A DNA stretch of 64,000 nt. Source: an uncultured Myxococcales bacterium (GTDB lineage: Bacteria; Myxococcota_A; UBA9042). The stretch is from the NCBI GenBank assembly GCA_903840165.1, contig CAIMEY010000078.1, positions 169,371 to 233,370 of the forward strand, in the 5' to 3' direction. Each line of letters opens with the position of its first letter. Position 1 is the stretch's first letter. Positions 29,908 through 40,038 of this stretch are shown piece after piece. The position numbers and the translations under genes were made by a program. The notes below the pieces were generated by a model. That model saw only the letters and a program-made list of their open reading frames with translations, did no database searches and had not been told where the DNA came from.

Positions 29908-31383
29908 TTACGCCCTGCTGATTGCAGCCGTCCACTGTGCACGCAGCTGGCTCGTTGCCTCAGGAGCCCCGGGCTCAAACTGGCGATCACGGCGCCAAAC
30001 GGCCTGGGCATGGGCCAAGTTAGCGAACCAACCGATGCCAACTCCCGCCAGGATTGCTGCACCAAGTGCTGTTGTTTCAATCACTTCAGGGCGAACAACC
30101 GTCGTTTGCAAGAGGTCGGCCTGAATCTGCATCAGCAAATCGTTCTGCGCAGCGCCACCGTCAACGCGAAGGACGGGAATGGAACGCTGTAAATCCGCCT
30201 GCATAGCTGTCAGCAGATCCATGCACGAGAGCGCAATGCCTTCTAGGGTCGCTCGGGCCAGATGCGCGCGCGTACTGCCGCGGGTTAGCCCCGTAATTGC
30301 GCCTCTCGCATGAGGATTCCAGTGCGGCGCCCCCATGCCGGCCAGCGAGGGCACAAAGACGACCCCACCAGAGTCTGGCACCGATGCCGCCAAAGCCTCA
30401 ATATCACTAGCTTTATCGATGATACCAAGACCGTCGCGCAGCCACTGCACGGCAGCGCCCGCAACAAAGACGCTGCCTTCAAGCGCGTAAAAGTAGTCAT
30501 CACCGACCTGCCAGGCGACCGTTGTCAACAAGCCGTGACGGGAAGCGACGCGCTCAGCACCGGTCTGCATCAGGAGAAAAGCCCCGGTACCGTAAGTGCA
30601 TTTCGCCGCGCCGGGCTCCAGACAGAGCTGTCCACAGAGCGCCGCTTGCTGGTCACCAGCAATCCCGGCAATGGGCACGCCGTCGGGCAGACCGGGCACG
30701 CCGTGGGTCAGGCCGTAGATGGCGGCGCTCGGCATGACCGTGGGAAGCAACTGCTTAGGAATACGCAGCAATTCGCAGAGCTCATCGCTCCACTGCCTCT
30801 CGCCGATGTCATACAGCAACGTCCGCGAGGCATTGGACGGGTCGGTGACATGCGCTTGACCGCCCGTGAGCCGCCAGGTCAAGAACGTGTCCATCGTTCC
30901 AAAGGCCAACTGCCCTTGTTCCGCCTGGTTACGGGCACCATCGACGTGATCGAGCAGCCACGCGGCCTTGGTGCCGGAGAAGTAGGCGTCCAGAGGCAGC
31001 CCTGTACGTGCGCGAACCCAGTCTGTATGCCCAGCTTGCTGTAACTGCTCACAAATATCAGCCGTCCGCCGGCATTGCCAGACAATCGCATTGGCGATGG
31101 GCTTACCCGTCGCTCGCTGCCAAATCACTGTAGTTTCGCGTTGATTGGTGATGCCAATGCCGGCAATCGCCTGAGCGTCCACCTGCGTTGCCGCCAGAAC
31201 GCCGGCGATGGCTTGCAGGGTGGACTGCCAGATCGCCTCCGGGTCGTGCTCTACCCAGCCAGGCTGCGGATAAATCTGCGGAAATTCGACATTGAACTTA
31301 CCCAACACGCGCAGGTCCTGGGTCAAAAGCAAGGCCGTGGTGCCGGTGGTCCCTTGGTCTAGGGCGAGCAGAAGCTTTTGCAT
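29908..31383 (-). CDS. glpK: Glycerol kinase
   Basis: Phosphorylates glycerol to sn-glycerol 3-phosphate with ATP. It is 491 residues, matching the usual 495-505. FGGY-family motifs run from the N-terminal phosphate-binding LLLALDQGTTGTTALLL through QPGWVEHDPEAIW, GITNQRETTVIW, GTMDTFLTWRLTGG and GIAGDQQAALCGQ to VDGGAAQNDLLMQIQADLL. The Shine-Dalgarno is weak. It sits 27 bp after rlmI and just before a GNAT gene. No glpF or glpD is adjacent, so glycerol uptake genes must lie elsewhere. Confidence 0.95.
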   Translation of the reverse strand: MQKLLLALDQGTTGTTALLLTQDLRVLGKFNVEFPQIYPQPGWVEHDPEAIWQSTLQAIAGVLAATQVDAQAIAGIGITNQRETTVIWQRATGKPIANAIVWQCRRTADICEQLQQAGHTDWVRARTGLPLDAYFSGTKAAWLLDHVDGARNQAEQGQLAFGTMDTFLTWRLTGGQAHVTDPSNASRTLLYDIGERQWSDELCELLRIPKQLLPTVMPSAAIYGLTHGVPGLPDGVPIAGIAGDQQAALCGQLCLEPGAAKCTYGTGAFLLMQTGAERVASRHGLLTTVAWQVGDDYFYALEGSVFVAGAAVQWLRDGLGIIDKASDIEALAASVPDSGGVVFVPSLAGMGAPHWNPHARGAITGLTRGSTRAHLARATLEGIALSCMDLLTAMQADLQRSIPVLRVDGGAAQNDLLMQIQADLLQTTVVRPEVIETTALGAAILAGVGIGWFANLAHAQAVWRRDRQFEPGAPEATSQLRAQWTAAISRA

Positions 31384-31410
31384 GGCAAACTCATTGGCAG
31401 CAATGGTGAA

Positions 31411-32751
31411 TCAGCCTTCGCGCGCGGTCACTCGCAGCAACGCGACTTTGAGGTACTGCCCTTCGGCATGGGCAGGCGCCACCGGATGATCCGGCGCAGG
31501 CCCGCGAAAATCAAGCAATTGAACGACCTTACCAGCCTGAAGTGCCGCCGTTGCCAGCATCCGCAGAAAGGCTTGGCGGTCGACCAAACCGGAGCAAGAA
31601 CAGCTCAGCAGCAGGCCACCCGACGCAACTGCGCGCATGGCAACAGCATTGACCGAAGTGTACTTCTTGATGGCCTGTTCTAGGGCCGCTGCCTTGGTGG
31701 CAAACTTCGGCGGGTCGATGATGACCAGAGAAGGCTTTTCCGTTTCAGGCAGTTCGGCATGGTGGGCCAGCACGTGAACGGCATCGGCGCACTGAACCGT
31801 GAGCTGGGGCAAACCGTTGTCCTCGGCATGGAGAATCGCGAGATCAATGGCCTTTTGCGACGCATCGACGCACAGCACCCGCTTGGCACCTTGGCGCGCA
31901 GCGTGCAGGCCAAAGCCGCCAGCGTGACTAAAGGCATCCAGGACAAAGCGACCCGCCGCGAGTTGACCGACAAGACGGTGATTGTCCCGCTGATCCAGGT
32001 ACATCCCTGTCTTTTGCCCACCGGATGGATCGACGCGCAGCCTCAGCCCATTGTGCAAAACCGCTACCTCTTGAGGGACTTGGCCCTGGCTGTGCTGATG
32101 GCCGGGGATCAGTTGCTCGGAGACGTGAACATCGGTCGGCACGCGGACCAAGAGCCAGGAACAGCCATGTTTTTCAAGGAGTTGCGATTCAATCAACGGC
32201 AACCAGCGCCACATCGCCGCGGTAGTGACGGCCACGACCGCGCCCTGGGCATAGCGGTCAATGGTCAACCCGGGCAGGCCATCGCCCTCCGAATTCACCA
32301 GGCGCCAAGCGGTATTTTCCCCTGAAGGCAAGCCCACTTGCAGACGCAAATCCGCAGCCGACGCCAACTTATGGGCCACCAAGGCGGCCGGCTCCGGCAG
32401 CGCGGACGGTTCTAGACCGCCGAGGCCCAGCTCGAGCATACGCACCGCTATCTGGCTATGCGGATTGAAGGATCCGTAGCCAATGTAGCGACCGTGCTGA
32501 TCAAAGACGGCGCACGGACTCCCCGCCTCCACAGGCTGGCCCTCTACCGGCGGCACGATGTGGGCAATGGCGCCGCTGAAGATCCACGGGTGACCGACCA
32601 CGACCGGCGTCGCCGTTCCCGGGCGAAGCACGATGGAGGTAGCATTTGGAAATTGCGGCAGATTCTCAGGAATAGGTGGCACGTCGTTGCTGCGCGAGCC
32701 GTGACTGCGCTGGCCGTCGCGGCGGTTGCGATCGTGGTGCGGCTTGGACAT
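31411..32751 (-). CDS. rlmI: RlmI-like class I rRNA methyltransferase (PUA + SAM)
   Basis: Resembles the 23S rRNA m5C1962 methyltransferase. It is 446 residues, about 45 more than E. coli RlmI because of a basic, disordered N-terminus (HHDRNRRDGQRSHGSR). A PUA domain (about 38-115, VVVGHPWIFSGAIAHI) is followed by the RlmI central domain. The Rossmann methyltransferase carries the SAM loop FVLDAFSHAGGFGLHAA, an acidic SAM ligand in VLCVDASQKAID and the motif IV loop IIDPPKFA. SCSCSG is near the end. GGGAG precedes the ATG. It lies 46 bp after the DJ-1 family gene. Confidence 0.9.
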   Translation of the reverse strand: MSKPHHDRNRRDGQRSHGSRSNDVPPIPENLPQFPNATSIVLRPGTATPVVVGHPWIFSGAIAHIVPPVEGQPVEAGSPCAVFDQHGRYIGYGSFNPHSQIAVRMLELGLGGLEPSALPEPAALVAHKLASAADLRLQVGLPSGENTAWRLVNSEGDGLPGLTIDRYAQGAVVAVTTAAMWRWLPLIESQLLEKHGCSWLLVRVPTDVHVSEQLIPGHQHSQGQVPQEVAVLHNGLRLRVDPSGGQKTGMYLDQRDNHRLVGQLAAGRFVLDAFSHAGGFGLHAARQGAKRVLCVDASQKAIDLAILHAEDNGLPQLTVQCADAVHVLAHHAELPETEKPSLVIIDPPKFATKAAALEQAIKKYTSVNAVAMRAVASGGLLLSCSCSGLVDRQAFLRMLATAALQAGKVVQLLDFRGPAPDHPVAPAHAEGQYLKVALLRVTAREG

Positions 32752-32797
32752 GCGAACTCCCTGAAATGCCTGATTCCAATGAACAATGCCGTCAGGA

Positions 32798-33355
32798 CTA
32801 TTCCTGCGGCTCTATCAATAGGTCCGCGCGCACGCTATCGGCGACGTCCGAGCCCCGCAGCGATTCCACCAGGGTCAAGGCGAACTCAAAGCAGGTGCCA
32901 GGGCCTGAACCCGTAATCAATCCTTCATGTTCCACGGCATCGGCCGCGATCCAGGTGCCGTGCGCCTCCACCCGTTCACGCACGCTGGGATAGCTGGTCA
33001 GGGTCCGACCCGCAAAAACGCCATGAGCGACTAGGGCGATGGGTGCCGCGCAAACGGCTGCAACAACAATGCCTTGGGTCTCGGCGTCGCGCAGCAGTTG
33101 CCCGACGGCGGGGGAGGCGGCAAAAGCCTCGGCACCGGCCATACCCCCAGGCAAAACAATGGCATCCCAGGGACCTTGCGCATCAGCCAGGGCCACGTCA
33201 GGCACCAGCTTGAGACCGCGGGCCCCCGGGACGATTTCCGGCCCCAGCAAGCCGGCCAGCACGGTCTTTACCCCCGCGCGACGCAGAACGTTTGCAGTAA
33301 TGATGACTTCCGTCTCTTCGCTACCCTCTGCAACCAGCACCAAAGCCCTGGACAT
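32798..33355 (-). CDS. DJ-1/PfpI family protein (YajL/PARK7-like)
   Basis: A protein of 185 residues from the ATG at 33355, preceded by GGGAGGA. The DJ-1 features are MSRALVLVAEGSEETE (conserved Glu16), LPGGMAGAEAF and the nucleophile elbow AAVCAAPIAL (Cys102). The histidine that follows in human DJ-1 is replaced by Tyr (TLTSYPSV). Relatives act as oxidative-stress chaperones or as glyoxalase-like/deglycase enzymes, so the role here is probably protein or metabolite repair. It is the first gene of a leftward run DJ-1, rlmI, glpK, GNAT. A possible promoter (GCGACA, 17 bp, TAGCAT) lies upstream. Confidence 0.9.
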   Translation of the reverse strand: MSRALVLVAEGSEETEVIITANVLRRAGVKTVLAGLLGPEIVPGARGLKLVPDVALADAQGPWDAIVLPGGMAGAEAFAASPAVGQLLRDAETQGIVVAAVCAAPIALVAHGVFAGRTLTSYPSVRERVEAHGTWIAADAVEHEGLITGSGPGTCFEFALTLVESLRGSDVADSVRADLLIEPQE

Positions 33356-33509
33356 GGATTCCTCCCGACGCACCTGCGGACAGGGCGCGGCAAAGATGCT
33401 ACGCTGTTGGCGTTGATTTGTCGCCACGGTTGCTGCCTTCTGACCTTGTTGTTGGGGCGCAGGCAGTTGACGCCGAGATTCATGGCCAGTTTCCTGCTGG
33501 CCGTCGAGG

Positions 33510-35699
33510 ATGCAGTTGAGGGCAATACGCTTTGTAAAATGCTGTGTTCTGGTCCTTGCCCTGAGCGCTACGGCCTGCCAGGAGCAGCCCGTCGCCAAGG
33601 CAGCGGGTTGCAGCCCCGGTCTTGAAGCCGTCCCGGGCCCGGCGATTCAGGAATTTACAGGGCAATCGGTGCCCTGGGCCGACGCCCAGCACGCCTTGAT
33701 TGGCGTGTTCAATCGATCAAAAACACTAGTTAATTCAGATGCTTCTTTGGCATCCATCTACTTGCGCGTCGCCCAAACCATGGACGATGTCGATCGCACC
33801 CAGCGCATTGGCGTGTTTCCCGGCGGTCAGGCGGCAAGCTGGCAATTTCGCAGCGATCATCCTGGCCTGCCCATGCCGACCTTGACTACGCAGGCCCTGG
33901 GCTTGCCCTGGACCATCACAGCTTTTGCCGCCGAAATGGGCGGCGAGCCGGTAGACTGGCTGCACCTGCAGGTCGAGAACCCGGGAAGCGCTGAAATTGC
34001 AGTGCAATTCCAAGTGAAGACCACGCTGCAGGCCGGGCATGTGCAGGCCCAAGGACAGACCCTCGTGGCGGGCGCGTGGCTGCTGGCCGCCGTAGCCCCG
34101 ACCGAGGGCTGGACCGTTGCAGCGCAGGGCGAAAGCCTGCTGGTGGCCACCAAGGTACCTGCGCAGAGCAAGCGCCTGATATGGCTAGCATTTCCTCGCA
34201 GGATGCAGGCCTCTGCCTTTCCCCAAACCTTTCCAGATGGTGCTGCGGCGCAGGCGAGCGTGGCGCCGGCGTGGCAGGCGGTGTACGGGCAATCCGCGCA
34301 ATTAACATTGCCGGACCCATGGTTACAGCAGGCTTGGCAGGCGAGTCTAACCAACCTCTTGCTGCTGAGGGACAAGGTCGATAGTTGGTATATCGTCAAG
34401 CCAGGTGCCTTTAATTACAACCGATTTTGGTACCGCGATGCTGCGTACATTGTCCACGCCCTGGACGCAGCCGGCCTGCCCCAATTGGCTGAGGAATCCT
34501 TACAAGTTTTCTGGCGTTCAGATGTGCCATGCGCCGTCAACCAAACGGCTGCCTGGGCACCTTCAGTCGCGCAAATGGCGGACGGCATGTGGACCGCGCC
34601 AAGTGACGAGTGGGACGGCCCGGGCCAAGCGCTGTGGGCCCTGGTTTCTCATTGGCGATTTACCGGCAATACCAAGTGGTTACAAGACGCATGGCCGGCG
34701 ATTCGCAAAGGAACGGAGCACATTGCAGCCTCCCGCCAAGCGGCCAAGGCCGTGGAGCAAGGGGCTGAAATTGGCCTGTTACCACTTGGGGTTGGCGAGG
34801 CGCTTATCGACCGCGCCCACGTGCTGTACCACAACTACTGGTCTGCCTTTGGCGTCGCGCAGGCTACGCAGGCGGCTGTTGCGCTCGGCCACAACGATGA
34901 CGCCGCCAGATATCTCAATGAATATGCTGACTTTGCCGGTGTTATTCAAGCTGCGGCGGCTGCAGCTTATGTCGCCAAGGACGCTACGCACGGCTGGATT
35001 CCTGCGGCTGTGGGCGCGCCAACTTCTCGACTTTGGGGGACAATTGCCGCACTGTACCCGCCTACGATTCTGCCGGCCGATGACCCGCACCTAGTGGCGA
35101 CACTGGAGACCCTGTGGCAGAATCGCGTGTGGGATCTCTATCGTTTTGAGGATGTAGACAAGGTCTGGACCTACATCACGGCCGATTGGGGTCTGGCCCT
35201 GCAACGCCAAGGGCAGTGGCAACGCGAGGCGACGCTGTTTGCCGGGTATCGCGCCCAGGCATCCCAGGTTTTCTCCTGGTGGGAGGAGATTTACGTCCAA
35301 AGCGGCGTCGGCACCGGGGACAACCCGCACGGCTGGGCAGCGGCCAACTACATGCTTTGGTTGCGTAATATGCTGGTCATGGAGGACATGGACGGCCAAG
35401 GGCTGCAGTTGCTGGCGGGCGTGCCCCCGGCTTGGTACGTTGCGGAAAAGCCAATTGAACTCAAGAATCTGCCTACTGAACTGGGACTTCTGACGCATTT
35501 GCGGGTCGACACGTCACCCAGTGGCCAGCGCACGGTGCAGGTGACCTGGGCCGACGATGGCCAACCGCCGCCCAAGTGGGCGCTGCTGGGGCGCGGGCTG
35601 ACGGCGATGAGCGCAACCTGCGATGTGGCCTCGAAAATTCAGGGCGATGCCGTGCTGGTTGAGGCTAGGCAAGCGACGTGCGTGCTGGCGGTGGAGTAA
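33510..35699 (+). CDS. Lipoprotein with six-hairpin (alpha/alpha)6 glycosidase domain
   Basis: A protein of 729 residues. The N-terminus (RFVKCCVLVLALSATAC) is a lipoprotein signal with Cys23. Residues of about 50-245 look like an N-terminal beta-sandwich. From about 280 to 610 there is a toroid of helix pairs, with FNYNRFWYRDAAYIVHALDA (about 305) and DEWDGPGQALWALVSHW (about 370). These are the usual aromatic/acidic motifs of six-hairpin glycosidases (GH15-, GH63- or GH65-like). DEWDG could hold the general acid. The end is a beta-domain. It probably trims an alpha-linked glycan in the periplasm or at the surface. GAGG touches the ATG directly, so the TTG two codons later may be the real start. 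Confidence 0.7.
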   Translation: MQLRAIRFVKCCVLVLALSATACQEQPVAKAAGCSPGLEAVPGPAIQEFTGQSVPWADAQHALIGVFNRSKTLVNSDASLASIYLRVAQTMDDVDRTQRIGVFPGGQAASWQFRSDHPGLPMPTLTTQALGLPWTITAFAAEMGGEPVDWLHLQVENPGSAEIAVQFQVKTTLQAGHVQAQGQTLVAGAWLLAAVAPTEGWTVAAQGESLLVATKVPAQSKRLIWLAFPRRMQASAFPQTFPDGAAAQASVAPAWQAVYGQSAQLTLPDPWLQQAWQASLTNLLLLRDKVDSWYIVKPGAFNYNRFWYRDAAYIVHALDAAGLPQLAEESLQVFWRSDVPCAVNQTAAWAPSVAQMADGMWTAPSDEWDGPGQALWALVSHWRFTGNTKWLQDAWPAIRKGTEHIAASRQAAKAVEQGAEIGLLPLGVGEALIDRAHVLYHNYWSAFGVAQATQAAVALGHNDDAARYLNEYADFAGVIQAAAAAAYVAKDATHGWIPAAVGAPTSRLWGTIAALYPPTILPADDPHLVATLETLWQNRVWDLYRFEDVDKVWTYITADWGLALQRQGQWQREATLFAGYRAQASQVFSWWEEIYVQSGVGTGDNPHGWAAANYMLWLRNMLVMEDMDGQGLQLLAGVPPAWYVAEKPIELKNLPTELGLLTHLRVDTSPSGQRTVQVTWADDGQPPPKWALLGRGLTAMSATCDVASKIQGDAVLVEARQATCVLAVE

Positions 35700-35771
35700 G
35701 GCATAGGAATTATTGTGGTATTTTGGCATGTAAGCACCAACCCGCGCCCAAACCCGCCACGGTATGCCGCC

Positions 35772-37334
35772 CTACCCCACCACCTCATCGACCGTCATGC
35801 TGTGCAGCAGCTTGCCGCTGGCGCCCCAACTCTCGAAGATCACCTGAGGTTTGGGCTCCGTCACCACGCGCACGCGGCCGATGGTGTTTTCATCGCCGCT
35901 GTCCTGACACCACTCGGGCCAGAGGTCCGTCCGACTAAACCCGAATTGTTCCGCCATGTTGATGATCGGTGCCTGCGAGATGTCCAAGTTGGCGGCCATG
36001 AAGATGGCGGGGCAATCGGCATCGGCGCCCTTCATCGCAGCCATGTGCGCATCGCCGGTGAGAAAGATGATATTCTTCACCTTTCCGCTGGTGTGAAGGG
36101 CCAGGAGCTTGGCCCGGTCGCTTTGGTACCCGCACCACATGTCGCCCAGGGCTTCAATCAGCAGAACGATGCCCATATCAATGGATTTATTCAGTAAAGC
36201 GTCGTAGCGCGGGTTGATTTCCACCGGTAGGAACACGAACTTCCAGGTCGCTGTCGAGTTCGTCAGCCCGTCCAAAAGCCACTGCATTTGCTCGCTGCCG
36301 GTCAGGGAATACCCAGGCGGTTCCTTGAGTTGCCACTTCTTGGTGCCGTCTGGCTGCACCGTTTGCAGCATGGCCTGCTTGATGTCGGTGCGCTGCGAGC
36401 GCAGGTCCGTGAGGAAAAATTCGCACTGGCCCAGCGAAAACTTTTGCCATACGCCCTGTTTGGAGGCGGGTAGGGGCCAAGCGGGCATCGAGCGGGCAAA
36501 CGCCCCGACACGGTCACTTTGCAACCCGCTGACGTCCTTGTGAGCGTTATTCTCTGCGAAATCATGGTCATCCCAGACATAGGCTACGGGCATGGTCGCC
36601 AGTAGCTTGCGAATCGGATATTTGTCGCTGAACTTCAGGCGCCAACTGGCCGCGATCTTTTCAGGATAATAGGAGAAATTGTGCCCTTGGGCGTCTAGGC
36701 CTGTCTTGCTGAACAGGTAGTCCGGATAGGTCCAATCGCCAATTTGCGCAAAGAACCAAGGTCTTTCGGGCAGAGCAGCCGCTGCGTCCAAGGTGCCGCC
36801 CAAGGAGGGAGAGGGCGTGCCATCGTCATAGTAGCGACAGCAGGAGCCAAAAACAAACGAAAATGCGGTGTTAACACCGGCTTGCGCGAAGGTGCGCGTC
36901 TCGATGCTGCGGTCGGCCACCGGCTGACCATCGACGAGCGGCGTCGCGATGTAGACCGTCGCTGGCTGCAGGGCAGTGACCTGGCAAATCACCATAAAAT
37001 CATTGACTTGTTCTGCCATGCCACAGGAACTGAGCAGGGGCGGGCCACCAGCCTTGGGCTGCAGCGAAAAGGTCACCTGCCCGGGGGCCGAGAGGCGCAG
37101 GGCTAACCGCAGAGAATAGCTGGTCGAACCGCCAGAAAGAGGGCCATGGGTAATCTGGGCCCCCTGCCCCACCGGCGCGCACGGAACGCCCGCATCTGGC
37201 GATGAATCACTAGTGGAGCCATCGGCTTGCGCTTGGGCCGGCGAATTGCTGCACGCCGCAGCTAAGCTCGCGGGTGCCAGAGCCAGGGCCGCCAGGATCT
37301 GTCGGCGGGTGGGTAGGGGACGATTCGCCTTCAT
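35772..37334 (-). CDS. Tat-exported PhoD-like metallophosphatase
   Basis: I chose the ATG at 37334 (520 residues) because an AGG site precedes it and MKANRPLPTRRQILAAL gives a twin-arginine signal, with LAAAC as a possible lipobox. The family features are an N-terminal beta-domain (to about 150), FSFVFGSCCRYYD, a metal-binding aspartate in FAQIGDWTYPDYLF, YVWDDHDFAENNAH and FLTGDAHMAAM. These are the PhoD alkaline-phosphatase/phosphodiesterase metal ligands. Relatives need Ca and Fe and are exported folded by Tat. It starts 7 bp after the acylase stop, so the two are cotranscribed. Confidence 0.85.
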   Translation of the reverse strand: MKANRPLPTRRQILAALALAPASLAAACSNSPAQAQADGSTSDSSPDAGVPCAPVGQGAQITHGPLSGGSTSYSLRLALRLSAPGQVTFSLQPKAGGPPLLSSCGMAEQVNDFMVICQVTALQPATVYIATPLVDGQPVADRSIETRTFAQAGVNTAFSFVFGSCCRYYDDGTPSPSLGGTLDAAAALPERPWFFAQIGDWTYPDYLFSKTGLDAQGHNFSYYPEKIAASWRLKFSDKYPIRKLLATMPVAYVWDDHDFAENNAHKDVSGLQSDRVGAFARSMPAWPLPASKQGVWQKFSLGQCEFFLTDLRSQRTDIKQAMLQTVQPDGTKKWQLKEPPGYSLTGSEQMQWLLDGLTNSTATWKFVFLPVEINPRYDALLNKSIDMGIVLLIEALGDMWCGYQSDRAKLLALHTSGKVKNIIFLTGDAHMAAMKGADADCPAIFMAANLDISQAPIINMAEQFGFSRTDLWPEWCQDSGDENTIGRVRVVTEPKPQVIFESWGASGKLLHSMTVDEVVG

Positions 37335-37341
37335 AAACAAC

Positions 37342-39987
37342 CTATTGTGCGTTGCTGACCGTCTGCGTCTTGAGGTTCGGGTCGGCCGCGATATCGGCAT
37401 CGGTAAAGGGCATGGGCCGGAACTGAGCCTGGCTAAACAGCTGGGTTTGATTGGTGTAATCCGCCGACGCCGGGTCGGGTGATTGGCCGTACGACAGCAG
37501 GGCGACTGCTTGAGGACCAGTCGCGGTGAACTGAACCACCATCATGAAGCTGCTGCCGCGGTTCACGGGATAACCGTCCTTGCGTAACGTCCCGTAATTT
37601 CCTGCAAATTGTTGGGCAAAGTAGTGAGGCAAAAGGGTATCGTCCGAGTTGCCAAACTCCACGACATTAAAGGCCCCTTCGGCATCCTTGCCACCGTGAA
37701 TGGCGACCCGAGCCCCCGCACGGTCGGCGAACTGAGCCTGACCCAAGGGGACATCAGGCGCGAATTTCGCTACCGCTAGACTAGCTTGGGCCAGGGCAAG
37801 GCCCGCCAAGGCCGGGTCGGCGCCGCTGCCCGGGGCATCGGCCAAATCGCTAGGCGTGGTCTGGGGATTCTTGACATCAAAGCCATTCTTGAGGATGACC
37901 TTGGCTGGGAAGTAGGACAACCATTCGCGAAACAATGCCGCGCCAGCACTGCTCACGTGAAAGCGACCATTCCAGTTCTTGAGGATGGTGCAGGCGCCTG
38001 AAATATCAATCGTTTGCGACGTAGCGGTGGCGCAAGCCGGTTCGTCGTCCTTGCCGCCGGTGCACAGGTAGTGCTTGCCGAGTTTGAACGAGACGCTGCC
38101 ACTAGCCGAACATCGCGCAACCAGCTGATCGCGCAGGTTTTCTGCCAGCCACACCCGGTCATTCATGACCACGTCCTGCAGTTCCTGCCAGGTGAACTTG
38201 CCATCATCGCCAGACGCCGCAGAAGCCCCTGTTTCCAATAGCATTTTCAGATTCATGCGCGTCCGAGCCGAGCGCTGCGTCTTTTCCGGCCCGTAGGTCT
38301 GTGGATAGCCCACCAATGGATTCGCAGGGTTGGTCAACCAGTGACTATCATTGGCATTAAACACGAAATCTTTGCGCACAAGGTGCGGCGTCTTTGCCCA
38401 CGGAACCAGGCCAGGCACGCGCGAACCAGGCTCAATGACCCAATCATTGCTAGAGTTGCTGCCGTCGAGCAGGATCACGCCCTGCGCCGCCGCGGCCGTG
38501 ACCGGAAAATCCGTGCCATCGGCGAGGATCTTGTAGAAGGCCTTCATCGTCGCGTCGGAGACATTTGGCGTCGAATTGCACTCTGAATACAAGGTATTGC
38601 CTTGGTCATCGGCGGCCATGGTGTTGGTCCATGGGTTGCCCTGCGTATTGACGATGGCCGTCTGCAGCGCGTCGACCGAATCCGCCTTGGCCAGGCCCAG
38701 CCAGTGGTCGACCATGGTGCCGTTGTCCTCATTGCCATCGCGCAACGCAAAGGCCGACGTATCGGTCCAATCGCCCACGGCCGGAACCGCAGCCAGCGGG
38801 CCCCAATCGGTGCGGTAAAAGCTGCGTGTTTCCGACTTGATAGAGCCGTCGGTGTCTTTGTACTGCACGGTCTCGTCATGCTTGGACATCTTATGGGGCT
38901 TGCCATCGACCAAATATGTCGTCGGATCATTAGGTTGCAGCGTCAACTTGTAGGCCGTAAAGCGCTGCGACGCCGAAACCGTATGCGTCCAGGCCACATG
39001 TTGATTGTGGCCGATGAGCACGCCCGCCACGCCCATCAGGGTGGCACCGGCGACGTCGAGCTTGCCTGGCACCGTTAGCTGACATTCCCACAACTTGAGC
39101 TCGCCAAACCAGGGAAAGTGAGGGTTGGCCAGGACTAAGCCCTTGCCATTGCTCGACTTTTCACTGCCCAGGGCCCAACCGTTGGAACCAATGTCCAGGT
39201 GGCGAAAATCGGGAAGCATTGCGGCTAGTTGCTGAGGTGCCTTGCCCATGTCCAGCAGCAGGCTCGGCCAAGGCATGGCGCGGGTCACAGCGGTCGGCGG
39301 TTGGGCATCGGCGAGATAACTTCTGAAATTTCGCCCAGATGCGTACAGCGCTAGGTCATGGTAGTAGGCCAGCAGGTCAATGGCTGTGATAGGCTTGACC
39401 CATGCGGCATTCTGACAGGCGGCGGGCAATCCTGCTGTCCCGACTTCAGCCAAACGATGATTGTATCCAGCGACATAGCCATCAAGGAGCTCGCGCCCGT
39501 CGCCACTGAGCTTGGCGTAAGACGTCTTGGCATGGTCGACAACTTGCAGCGCTTTGTACGCAAAATCATTGATGTAATTGGCATCCTTGGTCCCTGCCAC
39601 GTCACGCCCAAAGTACAGACTGCGTTCGGAGCGGACTTTGACGATTTGGTCGGCGAGAATGCAGGCGTTGTCGCGGGCAAAGGCGTAGCCCTGACCAAAG
39701 CCAACATTGCCGAAGGAATCCGCTGTGATATGAGGCACGCCATAGGAAGTCCAGCGAATGGTCGCCTTGTACGTCTTGTTGTCGACGACCGTGTCGGCGG
39801 CTGTGGCATCGGCGGCTGTGGCATCGGCGGCTAGGCCATCCACAGCAGTCGAATCTACTGCATTTCCAAGATCTTGAGTAGCAACGTCACTGGCGTCGGT
39901 CGCAGTCTTGGTCGCCGTGGCGCTTTGGCCACAGGCCCCCAGAGACAGAAGGGCCAGTACCGAGGAAAGCCAAAGAATACGCTTCAT
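37342..39987 (-). CDS. PvdQ/aculeacin-acylase-like Ntn-hydrolase, lipoprotein
   Basis: A penicillin-amidase superfamily acylase of 881 residues, made as a proenzyme. The lipobox is LGAC (Cys19), followed by an Asp/Ala/Thr-rich linker with a small tandem repeat. Autocleavage before Ser268 ([14 protein letters not shown]) would make Ser268 the beta-chain N-terminal nucleophile. Counting from it, His at beta23 (ANPHFPW) and Val at beta70 (VAWTHTV) coincide with the oxyanion-hole residues of PvdQ, and [11 protein letters not shown] holds the conserved Asn. This fits the acylases that cut long-chain N-acyl-homoserine lactones or lipopeptides better than penicillin G acylase. GGGAGTG precedes the ATG. 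It lies between the E2-like gene and the PhoD-like gene. Confidence 0.88.
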   Translation of the reverse strand: MKRILWLSSVLALLSLGACGQSATATKTATDASDVATQDLGNAVDSTAVDGLAADATAADATAADTVVDNKTYKATIRWTSYGVPHITADSFGNVGFGQGYAFARDNACILADQIVKVRSERSLYFGRDVAGTKDANYINDFAYKALQVVDHAKTSYAKLSGDGRELLDGYVAGYNHRLAEVGTAGLPAACQNAAWVKPITAIDLLAYYHDLALYASGRNFRSYLADAQPPTAVTRAMPWPSLLLDMGKAPQQLAAMLPDFRHLDIGSNGWALGSEKSSNGKGLVLANPHFPWFGELKLWECQLTVPGKLDVAGATLMGVAGVLIGHNQHVAWTHTVSASQRFTAYKLTLQPNDPTTYLVDGKPHKMSKHDETVQYKDTDGSIKSETRSFYRTDWGPLAAVPAVGDWTDTSAFALRDGNEDNGTMVDHWLGLAKADSVDALQTAIVNTQGNPWTNTMAADDQGNTLYSECNSTPNVSDATMKAFYKILADGTDFPVTAAAAQGVILLDGSNSSNDWVIEPGSRVPGLVPWAKTPHLVRKDFVFNANDSHWLTNPANPLVGYPQTYGPEKTQRSARTRMNLKMLLETGASAASGDDGKFTWQELQDVVMNDRVWLAENLRDQLVARCSASGSVSFKLGKHYLCTGGKDDEPACATATSQTIDISGACTILKNWNGRFHVSSAGAALFREWLSYFPAKVILKNGFDVKNPQTTPSDLADAPGSGADPALAGLALAQASLAVAKFAPDVPLGQAQFADRAGARVAIHGGKDAEGAFNVVEFGNSDDTLLPHYFAQQFAGNYGTLRKDGYPVNRGSSFMMVVQFTATGPQAVALLSYGQSPDPASADYTNQTQLFSQAQFRPMPFTDADIAADPNLKTQTVSNAQ

Positions 39988-40038
39988 TTCGCCACTCCCA
40001 TGCGGCCATCGCGGCGCGCAGGATAGGTTTGCCGCAAT

